DNA of 50,570 nt, from positions 1 through 50,570 of the forward strand of contig JAJEDY010000099.1 in NCBI GenBank assembly GCA_022821275.1, read 5' to 3'. The notes below the pieces were generated by a model that was not told the origin of the DNA, did not search any database, and worked only from the letters and a program-made list of their open reading frames with translations. Both the position numbers and the translations under genes were made by a program. Positions 1-8,580 of the stretch are shown here, piece after piece; positions within the stretch are counted from its first letter, which is position 1; every line of letters begins with the position of its first letter. The DNA comes from Candidatus Latescibacterota bacterium. Its GTDB lineage: Bacteria > Latescibacterota > UBA2968.

Positions 1-1742
1 ACATCCACGCGGCGCTCGGCAATGCCCGGCATGTAAAATTCGCCATTTTCGTCGGCAATATCGTAATAGACACGACGCACGCCTTTGATCGATTTGTCAT
101 TCCCCATTCGCAACGAAGCCACTGCACCGGGACGGGCGCGATCAGGGATAATGCTCCGTCGGGGAAATGTGATCACAAACCCCTTTAACCCGCGCATGCG
201 ATCGTCCGGATCCAGCTTGTAATCGGGCAAAAAATCTTCGGAATTTAACCCGAGATCGAGCACGCCGGCAAGCAGGCGTATCTGTCCGGTGAGATTTTCA
301 AAATTCACATGTTCGGGTATATCCAGTGGGGTATCTACTCTGAAACGCGCGTCGTTGACCGTAATGAGCGATAGTGCCGGCGTACCCGCTTCCAAAACGA
401 CCTCGCCATCTGTCTTCAGGATTTTCCCCGGAATATACATATCCCAGTTCATCCCACCTTTTGGATTGATCCCATCGATGAGGGCATCGGCGGGATCCAG
501 CTCAAATCGCTCGGCTATCGCCTTTGAATAATGGACAAACGACTTGCCAAATGGCGTAAAGAAACGCTTGTAATAATAATTGCGCGTACTGTTCCAGACT
601 CCGATTTCATCTGTCTGGCTCGTCAGATCAAGAGAAATCAACAGTGGCAACTCAAGGGGTTCCGTCATCAACGCGGCAAAATTCTTTTCCTTACGCGAAT
701 GCCTGCTCAAAAAATCGCAAATGCCCCTGAAACCGAGATGATGCCCCGAAGATGCGAGAAACAAAAGCGTGTGTCTGGGCGGGTATTTGCTAAAATATTC
801 GGCCAACTTCATCATGCCCACAATCCCACACGCCATCTCTGCGCCCGGCGCACGCGCGGGTACCACAGACATCGCATCGTAATACGTATTGATCACCACG
901 ATCTTTTCGCTCAATACGGGATCGGTCCCGCGAATCCAGCCCAAAATATTCCGCGTCTCTTTCTTTTCCCAATCCATTCGCGCGTTCAAAGTGACATTGA
1001 CCTTTTCTTTTTCGGCAATCAATGTCTTGAGCCGTTCGCCGCTCTGCCTATCAATCCAGAAACGCTCTACACTATTGGGCACCTGCAAAAATTTGGTCTC
1101 TGCCTGCGCGGTAAACGTGGAATCGGGCTCGATAAACACAATTTGCTGCGCGCCGAGCATGGCGGCATTGAGCCAGTTATTCCACGAATTAAACGCCATC
1201 AACACCACCGCTCCCTCCACATCGCGCCCATTAAATTCCGATACATCGCCAGTGCCGCCCCACAAGAGATGTCCTCTCACACCATCTCTGGGCAAAGTGG
1301 TCGTTTTGACCAGATTGGGCCACAAGCCGTGAATGGTAAAAATCTCGCCGGTATCTTCCACTTCTAAGCTGCCACCTCGGTCTATGGGCACAGCCACGCC
1401 ATACGTCTCGGCTTCCACATCTTCCATGCCAAAACGTCGAAACTCAGAAATGATAAAATCCGCAGCTTTTTCATGGCCGGGATACCCCACCACGCGCGAT
1501 TCGTGTTGCGTAAACTGGTCCATCAACGTGCGAATCCCATCTTCGCGCACAGCATCCAAAACCCGTGTACCCACTTCTTCTGCTCGCGGAACGGGCACGG
1601 GGGGAACCTCGCTGGGCATTTCTAATCCCAACAAAGCAGCTATATGGGGATTTACGCGATAGGGACCGGCAATCAGGAGCGCGGTTACAAAAATCCCCAG
1701 ACCGATGAGGCTCCACGCGATGTGCTTGTAATATTTATCCAT
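1..1742 (-). CDS. Membrane-anchored M28-family peptidase-like protein, partial (C-terminus beyond window)
   Basis: About 580 residues are visible; the frame is open to the left edge, so the C-terminus is missing. The ATG at 1742 overlaps the stop of the upstream gene by 8 bp, implying translational coupling. Residues about 8-27 form one N-terminal membrane segment. Residues about 130-240 look like a PA-type insert, and about 265-345 resemble the zinc-aminopeptidase core of M28 (NILGWIRG, then YYDAM, then GAEMACG, then SSGHHLG). Aligned by eye to the family pattern, the first metal ligand His is Tyr287 (Asp289 is kept), the bridging Asp is Glu302, and the catalytic/ligand Glu-Glu pair is His334-His335. 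The fold assignment is fairly secure, but hydrolase activity is doubtful. Partnering with the DUF6785 membrane protein is inferred only from the overlap. Confidence 0.75.
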   Translation of the reverse strand, partial: MDKYYKHIAWSLIGLGIFVTALLIAGPYRVNPHIAALLGLEMPSEVPPVPVPRAEEVGTRVLDAVREDGIRTLMDQFTQHESRVVGYPGHEKAADFIISEFRRFGMEDVEAETYGVAVPIDRGGSLEVEDTGEIFTIHGLWPNLVKTTTLPRDGVRGHLLWGGTGDVSEFNGRDVEGAVVLMAFNSWNNWLNAAMLGAQQIVFIEPDSTFTAQAETKFLQVPNSVERFWIDRQSGERLKTLIAEKEKVNVTLNARMDWEKKETRNILGWIRGTDPVLSEKIVVINTYYDAMSVVPARAPGAEMACGIVGMMKLAEYFSKYPPRHTLLFLASSGHHLGFRGICDFLSRHSRKEKNFAALMTEPLELPLLISLDLTSQTDEIGVWNSTRNYYYKRFFTPFGKSFVHYSKAIAERFELDPADALIDGINPKGGMNWDMYIPGKILKTDGEVVLEAGTPALSLITVNDARFRVDTPLDIPEHVNFENLTGQIRLLAGVLDLGLNSEDFLPDYKLDPDDRMRGLKGFVITFPRRSIIPDRARPGAVASLRMGNDKSIKGVRRVYYDIADENGEFYMPGIAERRVD

Positions 1743-3726
1743 AGCGATGTACCCAATGCCCGCGTTCTGGGAACCAGATTATGTCAATACCCACTGACAA
1801 AGTTACGCCGAGAATATATCCGACGAGCAAACCGATGAACAGAGGTCTCGATTTGCGATAAACCGTTGGACCTCCGACTTTTAGGATGACAAACTTAATC
1901 AACCACGCCAGAAAAGTTGTAAAGCTGGTGCGCCGGACCAGATAAGACCCCGAAATCGCCAGCCCCACGGGATGCAGAGGCCACCACGCAAAGCGATAGC
2001 GCATATAGATCAATCCGGCCATCAGCAGACCGCCAATGCCAAAAAATACCACTTGTTCGGGATGTTCCTCATAAAATGGCGGCTCATCGGGTTTTTTGAC
2101 CGCATCAACCGTACCCTGGAAATGGCGTTCGGCTGCCCGCGTGATCTCCCAACTGTTGAAATTATAAGCCCCCTGATCGTAACCCAACCACACGGTGAAC
2201 AGCATATTGAACAGCAAACTGACAATAAATGCCAGCCCAATAGCACTCATTAGCCGGCGTCTTTGATTGCCGGGAACCCCCTCAGAGACGCGCCCTGCAT
2301 GGGCAAGCGCGGGCAAAAACAACCCCTTAAAATGCCCGGTAATCAAACCCGAATAGCGGTAAGCGACAATGGTGGCAAGCGGGATATTGCGCCGTCCAAA
2401 AAACGGTGCCACCATACTCCAGGCACCTATGGGCGTATTGGTAAATGGCATGCCGGTATCAGCCAGGATCTTCGCCATACCCGTATAGACAAAAATTACG
2501 GCGAGGAGGAGTAAAAATCCTTGCAGCGGATCGAAATTCATCTGCGTCAGCCAGACAAACAGATATGCCAGACTACACAGCAAACCGATACAAGCGGCGC
2601 GATAAGGCATCAATTCCTCAGAGTCATCCACCGTGGGATCTCGCCCAAGTGCCTTCATCAACACATCGCGCAAATGTCTTCTCGCAACCCAGAAGGTCGA
2701 AGACACAAAAACAATAAATGCGCCCGCAATCTGCCAGTAATAAACCCCCGTGCGATAATAAGGCGTGGTGGCTTTATAGCCCCACTTGGTGAGCTGACCG
2801 CCTTCAAAGATGAACAACAGATCAAAAAACCAGATTGAAAACAGAACATCCAGGCTGGCAAAATAAGAAAAAAGTATGGTAAAAATGCCAAAGTATCCCC
2901 TGATAGGTGGCAATTGACGATCAATCCAATACCAGCGCGACCGATAAATGGGAAAACGCGGAAAGCCCGGTACAAAGTAATTGATACAATTCCAGGCCAG
3001 CACGCCAAAAGCAATGGCAAATCCGATCCAGAACAAGCGATTGCGCATAAACTGGGGCAACCATCCCTCGCCATCGCCCGGTTCAGAAACCATATCGATC
3101 AACGGCGCCATCGCGGGAAAAACCAAACGTTCGCTTTGCACCCACTGTTTTCTCAAAATAGTGGCGACACACGCCAGCATCAAAAAAGCCGCCGCCACAA
3201 CCGTCGTCCACCAGAACAGGGGCAATACCCAAACATCCCAGGGGATAGCAGCACCGCTCGGCAAGCCTTCGTAAAACCACGCAACGGCATTGCCTTCGTG
3301 GCTCGGTAATAGCCAGTTAGGCAAAAGCGGATGCAAGTGCTCAGCCCACTGATTTTCTTCCGTAGCAAAATAATAAGGCGCCGTGATATAGCCGATCAAA
3401 TAACCCGTCAGGCCAAAACACGGCAGTGCCGCGCCCACGAGGCCCATCGCCAAAATTGCATGCCATTCGCCTGGTGAAAGCGCCCAGCCGGTCATTTTGG
3501 CAACAATGGCGAGTCCGATCATCAAAAGCATCAGCACGATCAACATGGCCATTGGGATGTGACTATAGGTCATCAACGGGGCGTGCAAGATGTAGCGCAC
3601 GCAAATAGCCAGCAGATCGAGGGCAACGACCAGAAATAGTCCCAATCCCACAGCGCGCAATGTTACCGCGGGTTGTGAACTCGCATCATCTGCTTCCGTC
3701 TGAATATTTTGTGTATCGAGAGCCAT
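1735..3726 (-). CDS. DUF6785-family (OPT-like) multi-pass membrane protein
   Basis: This 663-residue protein has roughly a dozen hydrophobic segments from residue 25 to the C-terminus. Its overall pattern matches DUF6785/DUF6784 proteins, which are distantly related to oligopeptide transporters and are common in Planctomycetes, Armatimonadetes and FCB-type uncultured phyla. Recognisable pieces are the N-terminal TYSHIPMAML segment, the SPGEWH loop, the conserved block QSERLVFPAMAPL near 198-210, and the ADTGMPFTNTPIGAW segment in the second half. Substrate and transport activity are unknown. The last codons overlap the start of the M28-like gene by 8 bp, so the two form an operon, and the pair may act together at the inner membrane (inference). 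Confidence 0.8.
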   Translation of the reverse strand: MALDTQNIQTEADDASSQPAVTLRAVGLGLFLVVALDLLAICVRYILHAPLMTYSHIPMAMLIVLMLLMIGLAIVAKMTGWALSPGEWHAILAMGLVGAALPCFGLTGYLIGYITAPYYFATEENQWAEHLHPLLPNWLLPSHEGNAVAWFYEGLPSGAAIPWDVWVLPLFWWTTVVAAAFLMLACVATILRKQWVQSERLVFPAMAPLIDMVSEPGDGEGWLPQFMRNRLFWIGFAIAFGVLAWNCINYFVPGFPRFPIYRSRWYWIDRQLPPIRGYFGIFTILFSYFASLDVLFSIWFFDLLFIFEGGQLTKWGYKATTPYYRTGVYYWQIAGAFIVFVSSTFWVARRHLRDVLMKALGRDPTVDDSEELMPYRAACIGLLCSLAYLFVWLTQMNFDPLQGFLLLLAVIFVYTGMAKILADTGMPFTNTPIGAWSMVAPFFGRRNIPLATIVAYRYSGLITGHFKGLFLPALAHAGRVSEGVPGNQRRRLMSAIGLAFIVSLLFNMLFTVWLGYDQGAYNFNSWEITRAAERHFQGTVDAVKKPDEPPFYEEHPEQVVFFGIGGLLMAGLIYMRYRFAWWPLHPVGLAISGSYLVRRTSFTTFLAWLIKFVILKVGGPTVYRKSRPLFIGLLVGYILGVTLSVGIDIIWFPERGHWVHRYG

Positions 3727-3886
3727 TGGCGCAATTTTCGCGATACAAGATGAAATTCCTTAGAAAATGTGCGGGGATAATTAACCCTCCCCCCTTGCAT
3801 TTGTCAAATGGTTTATCTGTTTATAATTGTAATCCTGCATATAGCGCAACATCATTTCTGTTTGAGAAAAAACGTACGCAAGAACC

Positions 3887-3915
3887 TTGACACCAATCAG
3901 CCGTTTTGTTAGATT
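3887..3915 (+). promoter_or_regulatory. sigma-70-type promoter of tRNA-Phe
   Basis: A perfect -35 box TTGACA (3887-3892) is followed after 17 bp by TAGATT (3910-3915). A start near 3922 would give a leader of about 19 nt before the mature tRNA at 3941. Position and spacing fit a housekeeping promoter. Confidence 0.7.
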
Positions 3916-3940
3916 TGATCGTCTTATCGCGAAAGATGAT

Positions 3941-4016
<76 letters not shown>

Positions 4017-4069
4017 TTTTTTTGTCATATAACAGACATATATTTCTCTTACAAGTTCCAATAAAAAAA

Positions 4070-4094
4070 GGCGTGAACGATTAATATTCACGCC
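4070..4094. terminator. Bidirectional intrinsic terminator
   Basis: An 8-bp perfect stem (GGCGTGAA / TTCACGCC) with a 9-nt loop is flanked by an A run on the left and a T-rich run on the right. It can therefore end both the tRNA-Phe transcript (plus) and the SUMF1-domain gene (minus). Confidence 0.8.
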
Positions 4095-4122
4095 CTTTAT
4101 GTTTTTTGATGAAAAATCGAAG

Positions 4123-4914
4123 TTACAAACTCTGCGCAATCCGGAACCCCACATAAAAGCTCCCCGCAATGATATTGAGGCTCTCGCGATAGGACGAACG
4201 GAGGAACCACGAATCTATGTACCAGGCACCGCCGCGCAACACGCGCACAGAACAGATACCGCTCTCCCACGCGGATCCATCAGTGGGCGCCCCCACATAT
4301 CTGTTATTATAACAATCCTGAGTCCATTCCCACACGTTGCCGTGCATGTCGTAAAGTCCCCATCCATTGGCCTCGAACGATCCCACCGGTGCCGTCTGCT
4401 TATTATCCCACTCACTGCCACACCCATTGCAATTGGCGCGGTTGCGTCCAGCGTCATTCCCCCAGCTAAATCTCGTCACCGTTCCCGCACGCGCCGCGTA
4501 CTCCCACTCCGCCTCACTCGGCAAACGATAGCTCTTCCCCGTCTGCTCCGATAGCCACGCCGCGTAAGCCACGGCATCTTCCCAGGTAATATTGATCACG
4601 GGACGCCGCCCCCGGCCAAAACCCCTGTCGTCTGCTCGCTCGCGCCCTGTCATATCTGTGAAAAGATCGTATTCCTCAAACGTCACCTCGTACTTCGACA
4701 GCGCAAACGCCTTAACCGTCACCTCATGCGCTGGTCTCTCGTTATTACCGCAACCTCTCGCCACACAACCCATTTTAAAACGCCCCGCGGGAATCTCCAC
4801 CATCTCTGGCTGCTTAAAACCCTTAGCTCTGTTCTCCTGTGAAACCTGGGCAGTTGCAACAGTGAAAAATCCCAACAAAAATAGAACGGAAAAGCTACTC
4901 ATAAGTCCCTGCAT
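4123..4914 (-). CDS. Exported SUMF1-domain protein, not a canonical formylglycine-generating enzyme
   Basis: 263 residues. An N-terminal signal peptide (about 1-22, ending TVATAQ) is followed by one SUMF1 / FGE-sulfatase domain, recognised from EIPAGRFKMG (41-50), YEVTFEEYD, RLPSEAEWEYAARAG, GLYDMHGNVWEW and the C-terminal VGFRIAQ. In true FGE enzymes the last motif carries a catalytic Cys (GFRC); here the position is Ile, so it probably binds rather than oxidises. This is common among bacterial SUMF1-domain proteins. SD GGAGAAATATT precedes the ATG. It lies 82 bp downstream of the adaptor gene on the same strand, and no terminator is seen in between, so it may be the last gene of the sigma-54-driven operon. 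It ends at the terminator shared with tRNA-Phe. Confidence 0.85.
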   Translation of the reverse strand: MQGLMSSFSVLFLLGFFTVATAQVSQENRAKGFKQPEMVEIPAGRFKMGCVARGCGNNERPAHEVTVKAFALSKYEVTFEEYDLFTDMTGRERADDRGFGRGRRPVINITWEDAVAYAAWLSEQTGKSYRLPSEAEWEYAARAGTVTRFSWGNDAGRNRANCNGCGSEWDNKQTAPVGSFEANGWGLYDMHGNVWEWTQDCYNNRYVGAPTDGSAWESGICSVRVLRGGAWYIDSWFLRSSYRESLNIIAGSFYVGFRIAQSL

Positions 4915-4996
4915 AATATTTCTCCTGTCATTATCACCTGTAAATGCTCATCCCGTAGAAAATAAGACAACTTCTTATAGATGAGAAACATATTTT

Positions 4997-5725
4997 TCAC
5001 CTTCCGATGGTCACATCGACCAGGGCGCCGGGTCTGACATGCTTTCCCGCATTTAAAAAAAGACCCGTTACTTTGCACGTCCCGTTTTCCGGATCGATAA
5101 TGGGACTGATCCCGACGACGCGCCCGGGCAACACGCGCTGTCTGCCAGCGGTCGGCACGGCAGACAGCGGCATATTCATTCGGATTGCGTTCAGCCTGCC
5201 CTCGGGCACAAACAGATGCACCTGAAGATCCATGGGGTCGATGACCCGCGCGACCGCAGTGTAAGCCAGAACCCAATCGCCCGGCTTTACATTGACCTCG
5301 ACCACCATCCCGTCCTGGGATGCGATGATTGCGGTCCTGTCCAGTTCCATACGCGCGGTGATCCAGTTATAGTGTGCGACCTCGGCATCGAAGCGGACAT
5401 TTTCGAGATGCTGGTCGCTGATCAGCTTCTTATCGTGCAACACTTCCAATCGCGCTTTCATGCTCTGAGCCTTCTTCAGTGCAATTCGAGCCGCGGCTTC
5501 CTTCACGCGCAAATCCCGACGGGATAATACCATGAGGGTATCCCCTTTGGCCACCCGGTCTCCCACCTCAAAGTTGACCTGCTGCATCTGCGCGTTCATC
5601 CCGGCATAGACAGTCGCCGATCGCACAGGTACTAAAGGTGCCCTCAATATCAGTTCGTGTGCATTGACCCTTATCGTAATGAGCATGAGGAACAGACCGC
5701 ATAGAAACATCGCGTTGTATATCAT
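4997..5725 (-). CDS. Short HlyD/RND-type periplasmic adaptor-like protein
   Basis: 242 residues. A hydrophobic signal (about 5-22, ending VNAHE) is followed by a biotinyl-lipoyl-like half (NFEVGDRVAKGDTLMVLS), a helical hairpin (about 68-125), the second lipoyl half (ASQDGMVVEVNVKPGDWV) and a beta-barrel-like domain to the C-terminus. This is the domain order of membrane-fusion proteins, but it is short (family members are usually 300-400 residues) because the membrane-proximal domain is missing. No RND, ABC or MFS pump and no outer-membrane channel is adjacent, which makes a classical efflux role uncertain. The start overlaps the stop of the YdjM-like gene by 4 bp (ATGA), so the two are translationally coupled. 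Confidence 0.78.
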   Translation of the reverse strand: MIYNAMFLCGLFLMLITIRVNAHELILRAPLVPVRSATVYAGMNAQMQQVNFEVGDRVAKGDTLMVLSRRDLRVKEAAARIALKKAQSMKARLEVLHDKKLISDQHLENVRFDAEVAHYNWITARMELDRTAIIASQDGMVVEVNVKPGDWVLAYTAVARVIDPMDLQVHLFVPEGRLNAIRMNMPLSAVPTAGRQRVLPGRVVGISPIIDPENGTCKVTGLFLNAGKHVRPGALVDVTIGR

Positions 5726-6915
5726 AGTTGTTCTCCTATCAAACGAATACGTAACATACCCCTGAATCGCACTTTTTTGCGTTTTAGAGCCTCAATCTCC
5801 TCCTGCTTATCCGCCAGTTCTCTCTCTACTTGTCTCAGTTTCAGGTAATGAACAGGCGGATAAGCCATTTTCAGGTCCTCCAGTTTATTATAAAGACCTC
5901 GCTCTTCCCTCGATAAATCTTTTACGCGCTCAGAGAGACCTCTTAAACTGGGCTGAAATCGCGAAATCTCCTCTTTCCGGGCAAATCTGAATTCAATCTC
6001 CCGGGTGGTGAAACTGACAGCACTGCCCTGGGGATATTCCTCCTCAACCTCAAAAGAAGCATTTGCCTCGAGCAGTCCAGATACAAAACTGTTTTCAGGG
6101 ATCCGCTCTATAAACTTCTGACAGGTCTCGCCTCTCAACTGGATCGTCTGTATTCTCACGGGCCGATCCGTCTCCTCCACGCGCACCTTATCCGGCAAAA
6201 TGGCACCGTGTTCTCCGCAAGTCAGAACCCGCCCGTTGAAAAAGATCCAGAACCAGGCGGGCCTGGCATCGAGGATCAGGGCTTTTCCACTTACCTTCTC
6301 CCGCGTGTGTCGCCATTGCCCTTCAAAATTCAAATAGGTTTCCATGTTGGCACTCCGATAATCTGAGTATGCGGCCGAGGGCGTCGCCATCAAGTATCTA
6401 AACGATCGCCAGATACCGCCCATACTCGATATGGGCATGAATATCAGGAGCAGCATAACAACCACGCCGAACACCACACCTTCTCCCCCGAGGGATCCCG
6501 TCTTGACCCTGTATCTCGCACTGTTGGGGAAAACGCAAACTGCGGGATAGGGATAAAACAGGGGTACGCCGCTTTTGGTCGTACAATCGGCGATCAAATG
6601 GCTCATATAGCCCAGGAGCACAGCCGCATAACACGCGGATTGATAGGCGAGCAAGGGCAAGGTGACAACCGATAGCGCGATCATACAGAGCAGCGAATGC
6701 GTAACTGTCCGGTGCCCCCATCGCCGCTCGATTGGGATGGAGGCAAAGGGCATTATCCGACCAATATAACTGTTTGGCGAATCAACATCCGGAAGCAGGC
6801 TCCCTATGATCGCGCATGCGACCGCGGGAATATTGCGGTGAAAGGACATGGAAAAGAGCGAAAAGGAACTCGCCACCGTGAGCAGCCCAAATGCAATATG
6901 TGTGGGTGCAGTCAT
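5722..6915 (-). CDS. YdjM/DUF457-type membrane-bound putative metal-dependent hydrolase with C-terminal coiled coil
   Basis: 397 residues. The N-terminal 175 residues carry the YdjM/YbcI (DUF457) pattern: PTHIAFGLL at the start, GSLLPDVDSPNS, the HRTVTHSL motif, a MSHLIADCTTKSGVPLFYP block, and four to five membrane segments. His and Asp residues in these motifs are the presumed metal ligands. Residues about 195-315 form a soluble domain with several Cys that I do not recognise. Residues about 320-385 are charged and heptad-like (REERGLYNKLEDLKMAYPPV region and after), consistent with a coiled coil. Family members are usually only 150-350 residues. The gene overlaps the recombinase-ATPase gene upstream and the adaptor gene downstream by 4 bp each. 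The physiological reaction is unknown for the whole family. Confidence 0.75.
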   Translation of the reverse strand: MTAPTHIAFGLLTVASSFSLFSMSFHRNIPAVACAIIGSLLPDVDSPNSYIGRIMPFASIPIERRWGHRTVTHSLLCMIALSVVTLPLLAYQSACYAAVLLGYMSHLIADCTTKSGVPLFYPYPAVCVFPNSARYRVKTGSLGGEGVVFGVVVMLLLIFMPISSMGGIWRSFRYLMATPSAAYSDYRSANMETYLNFEGQWRHTREKVSGKALILDARPAWFWIFFNGRVLTCGEHGAILPDKVRVEETDRPVRIQTIQLRGETCQKFIERIPENSFVSGLLEANASFEVEEEYPQGSAVSFTTREIEFRFARKEEISRFQPSLRGLSERVKDLSREERGLYNKLEDLKMAYPPVHYLKLRQVERELADKQEEIEALKRKKVRFRGMLRIRLIGEQL

Positions 6916-8426
6916 CGTTTGAACCTGTACATAAAGAATCGAATACCCACCAGAATCGCGCTGCCAATACCAGCCAGCACATACCCCTCCATACTCCCGA
7001 TGCCGCGCATGAAGAATCGCGCCGCAACCACGACCAGCAAAAGCAACACCACGGCAAACGTAAGATCGATCTGATCTCGCGCGCCCGTGTGAGACACATC
7101 TCGCACCGCGGATCGGGTCACAGCTGGTTCTTTGCGAAGCCGTTCCACAATCTCAATGATGGCGCGCGGATTGCCAGCACTCTGTTGTAAGATGTTCGTC
7201 TCGGTCATGCGATAGTCTTCTATATTGGCACCCGCAGCGCACTGGCGGATGAGCTTCTTGGCGTCCGCGGCAGATAGGTGCTCTACTTCTAAGCTGTCGA
7301 ACTTCCAGAAGTATTTCTCGTAGGGCCTCTTGACTTCTTGCAAAGCCGCGATAATGGTGAACTTGCGGTTGAGCTTGTCGATCAATCGCCCGACCGAGGC
7401 GGTCATATCGGATAGGTCATCGACGATCAACACGAACTCGTTTCTCTCCACTGAGCCGAGCACCATATCGGTCCAGCCCTGAATGCTCGTGCGGGTGTGT
7501 TGCTTTTTGATCGTTTCAAAGTTGTCCGGACCATCTGGACATAGCCTTCCGATTTTGTGAAGCCCTTCCGCAATATTTATCAGGGCCTCTTTCACAGGCG
7601 AAAGCGTCTTCACCTTCAGCGCGTTCTCTGCGTCGAGCAACGCGAGCAAATGGCTTTTGCCCACGCCGATTGGGCCAGTGACCAGCGTGTCAATCCCCTT
7701 GTTCAAGTTGTCTTCGAGCTGGTACAATTCCTCATCGCGTCCCACAGTCTGCGGCATCCCGGTGCGCGTGTGCTTCGGCGCGAAAAAGCTGTAATCGCGA
7801 TTCTTCCAGCGCGACCACCACCGCGCCAACCGCGACCTGCGATCAATGCGCTCAACAGAATGCCGCTTTTGCTCGTCACTCACAGAGATATAGATGGATG
7901 ACGCCTCAATAGACGAATGCCCCATCAGGTCTTTGATGCGCTCGACCGGTACATCCCGATCTGCCAGGTCCGCGCCGAAAGTGTGCCTGAGCATGTGTGG
8001 ATGAACGTGGCGGATCCCTGCGCGCTGCGCGTAAGTCTTCATGAATGCCCACACGGTCTTGCGGCTGAGTTGCTGCCCGTTGCGGAGATTGCAGAAGACG
8101 TATTCAGAATCTGAAAAACGCCGGGACGCCAGCCACTCGCGGAGGACGTCTTGCACCTCGAGGTTCATCGGAACAGCGCGCTCTTTGTCGCGCTTGTCCG
8201 CAAAGCGAAGATTCGGCGTGTCCGTTGACCAGTCAATATTGTCAACCGTGAGCGCACAAGCTTCGGATACGCGCAGACCACATTGTGAGAGCACGGCAAT
8301 CAGCGCGCGATCGCGCGGGTTCATACGTACGGATTTGAGCGCTTCAAGCTCGTCTTTCGTGAGAGCTTTTGGTGGGATTGTAGCGGATGGTACTGCTGGA
8401 CGGGTTACAAGTGATTGGTGAACCAT
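6912..8426 (-). CDS. Tyrosine recombinase catalytic domain fused to a P-loop ATPase and two C-terminal transmembrane helices
   Basis: 504 residues from the ATG at 8426, chosen because AGGAGGG lies 8 nt upstream. The longer open frame to 8792 would translate the sigma-54 promoter, palindromes and terminator. Residues 20-195 are a tyrosine-recombinase catalytic domain with a complete set of active-site residues: Arg52 (GLRVSE), Lys78/Lys81, His144 and Arg147 (HMLRH), His170 (LMGHSS) and Tyr179 (SSIYIS). The usual N-terminal core-binding domain is missing. Residues about 225-435 are an AAA/STAND-like ATPase with Walker A GPIGVGKS (251-258), Walker B VLIVDD (332-337) and a SAGNPRAI motif near 416-423. 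Residues 455-471 and 482-497 are membrane helices. It is first gene of a coupled operon behind a sigma-54 promoter. I know of no described protein with this architecture. Function (DNA rearrangement, plasmid/chromosome dimer handling, or a regulator using the recombinase fold to bind DNA) is not determinable here. Confidence 0.88.
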   Translation of the reverse strand: MVHQSLVTRPAVPSATIPPKALTKDELEALKSVRMNPRDRALIAVLSQCGLRVSEACALTVDNIDWSTDTPNLRFADKRDKERAVPMNLEVQDVLREWLASRRFSDSEYVFCNLRNGQQLSRKTVWAFMKTYAQRAGIRHVHPHMLRHTFGADLADRDVPVERIKDLMGHSSIEASSIYISVSDEQKRHSVERIDRRSRLARWWSRWKNRDYSFFAPKHTRTGMPQTVGRDEELYQLEDNLNKGIDTLVTGPIGVGKSHLLALLDAENALKVKTLSPVKEALINIAEGLHKIGRLCPDGPDNFETIKKQHTRTSIQGWTDMVLGSVERNEFVLIVDDLSDMTASVGRLIDKLNRKFTIIAALQEVKRPYEKYFWKFDSLEVEHLSAADAKKLIRQCAAGANIEDYRMTETNILQQSAGNPRAIIEIVERLRKEPAVTRSAVRDVSHTGARDQIDLTFAVVLLLLVVVAARFFMRGIGSMEGYVLAGIGSAILVGIRFFMYRFKR

Positions 8427-8487
8427 GGGAACGCCCTCCTGTATGGGGTTAGAACTGCAAATTTTTGATCTCGTGCCCTTTATACAG

Positions 8488-8504
8488 TGCAAAAACCGTG
8501 CCAA
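8488..8504 (-). promoter_or_regulatory. sigma-54 (-24/-12) promoter of the recombinase-ATPase operon
   Basis: Read on the minus strand: TTGGCACG, then GTTT, then TTGCA. The -24 GG (8502-8501) and -12 GC (8490-8489) are separated by exactly 10 nt, as the sigma-54 consensus requires, and the match to TGGCACG-N4-TTGCA is complete. The predicted transcription start is near 8477, giving a leader of about 50 nt before the ATG at 8426. Confidence 0.88.
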
Positions 8505-8580
8505 AAATTGCCAAAAATCCGTAACTGATTGCAGGAGAGCGTGTTTTAAGAAAATGATGAAAAATGGGCATGCGGCCAAC

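Noticed and set aside
531-1367. Long plus-strand open frame inside the left-edge gene
   Set aside because: It is antisense to the M28-like coding sequence, and its composition (Arg/His-rich, no motif) is that of a shadow frame. The minus-strand frame is continuous and recognisable.
4997-5725. Drug-efflux system
   Set aside because: There is an adaptor but no pump or outer-membrane channel gene, and the adaptor is short.
4123-8426. A prophage or integrative conjugative element around the recombinase
   Set aside because: No capsid, relaxase, T4SS, excisionase or partial tRNA/att duplication is visible. The nearby tRNA-Phe is intact, and its 3' end is not repeated elsewhere in the module that I can see.
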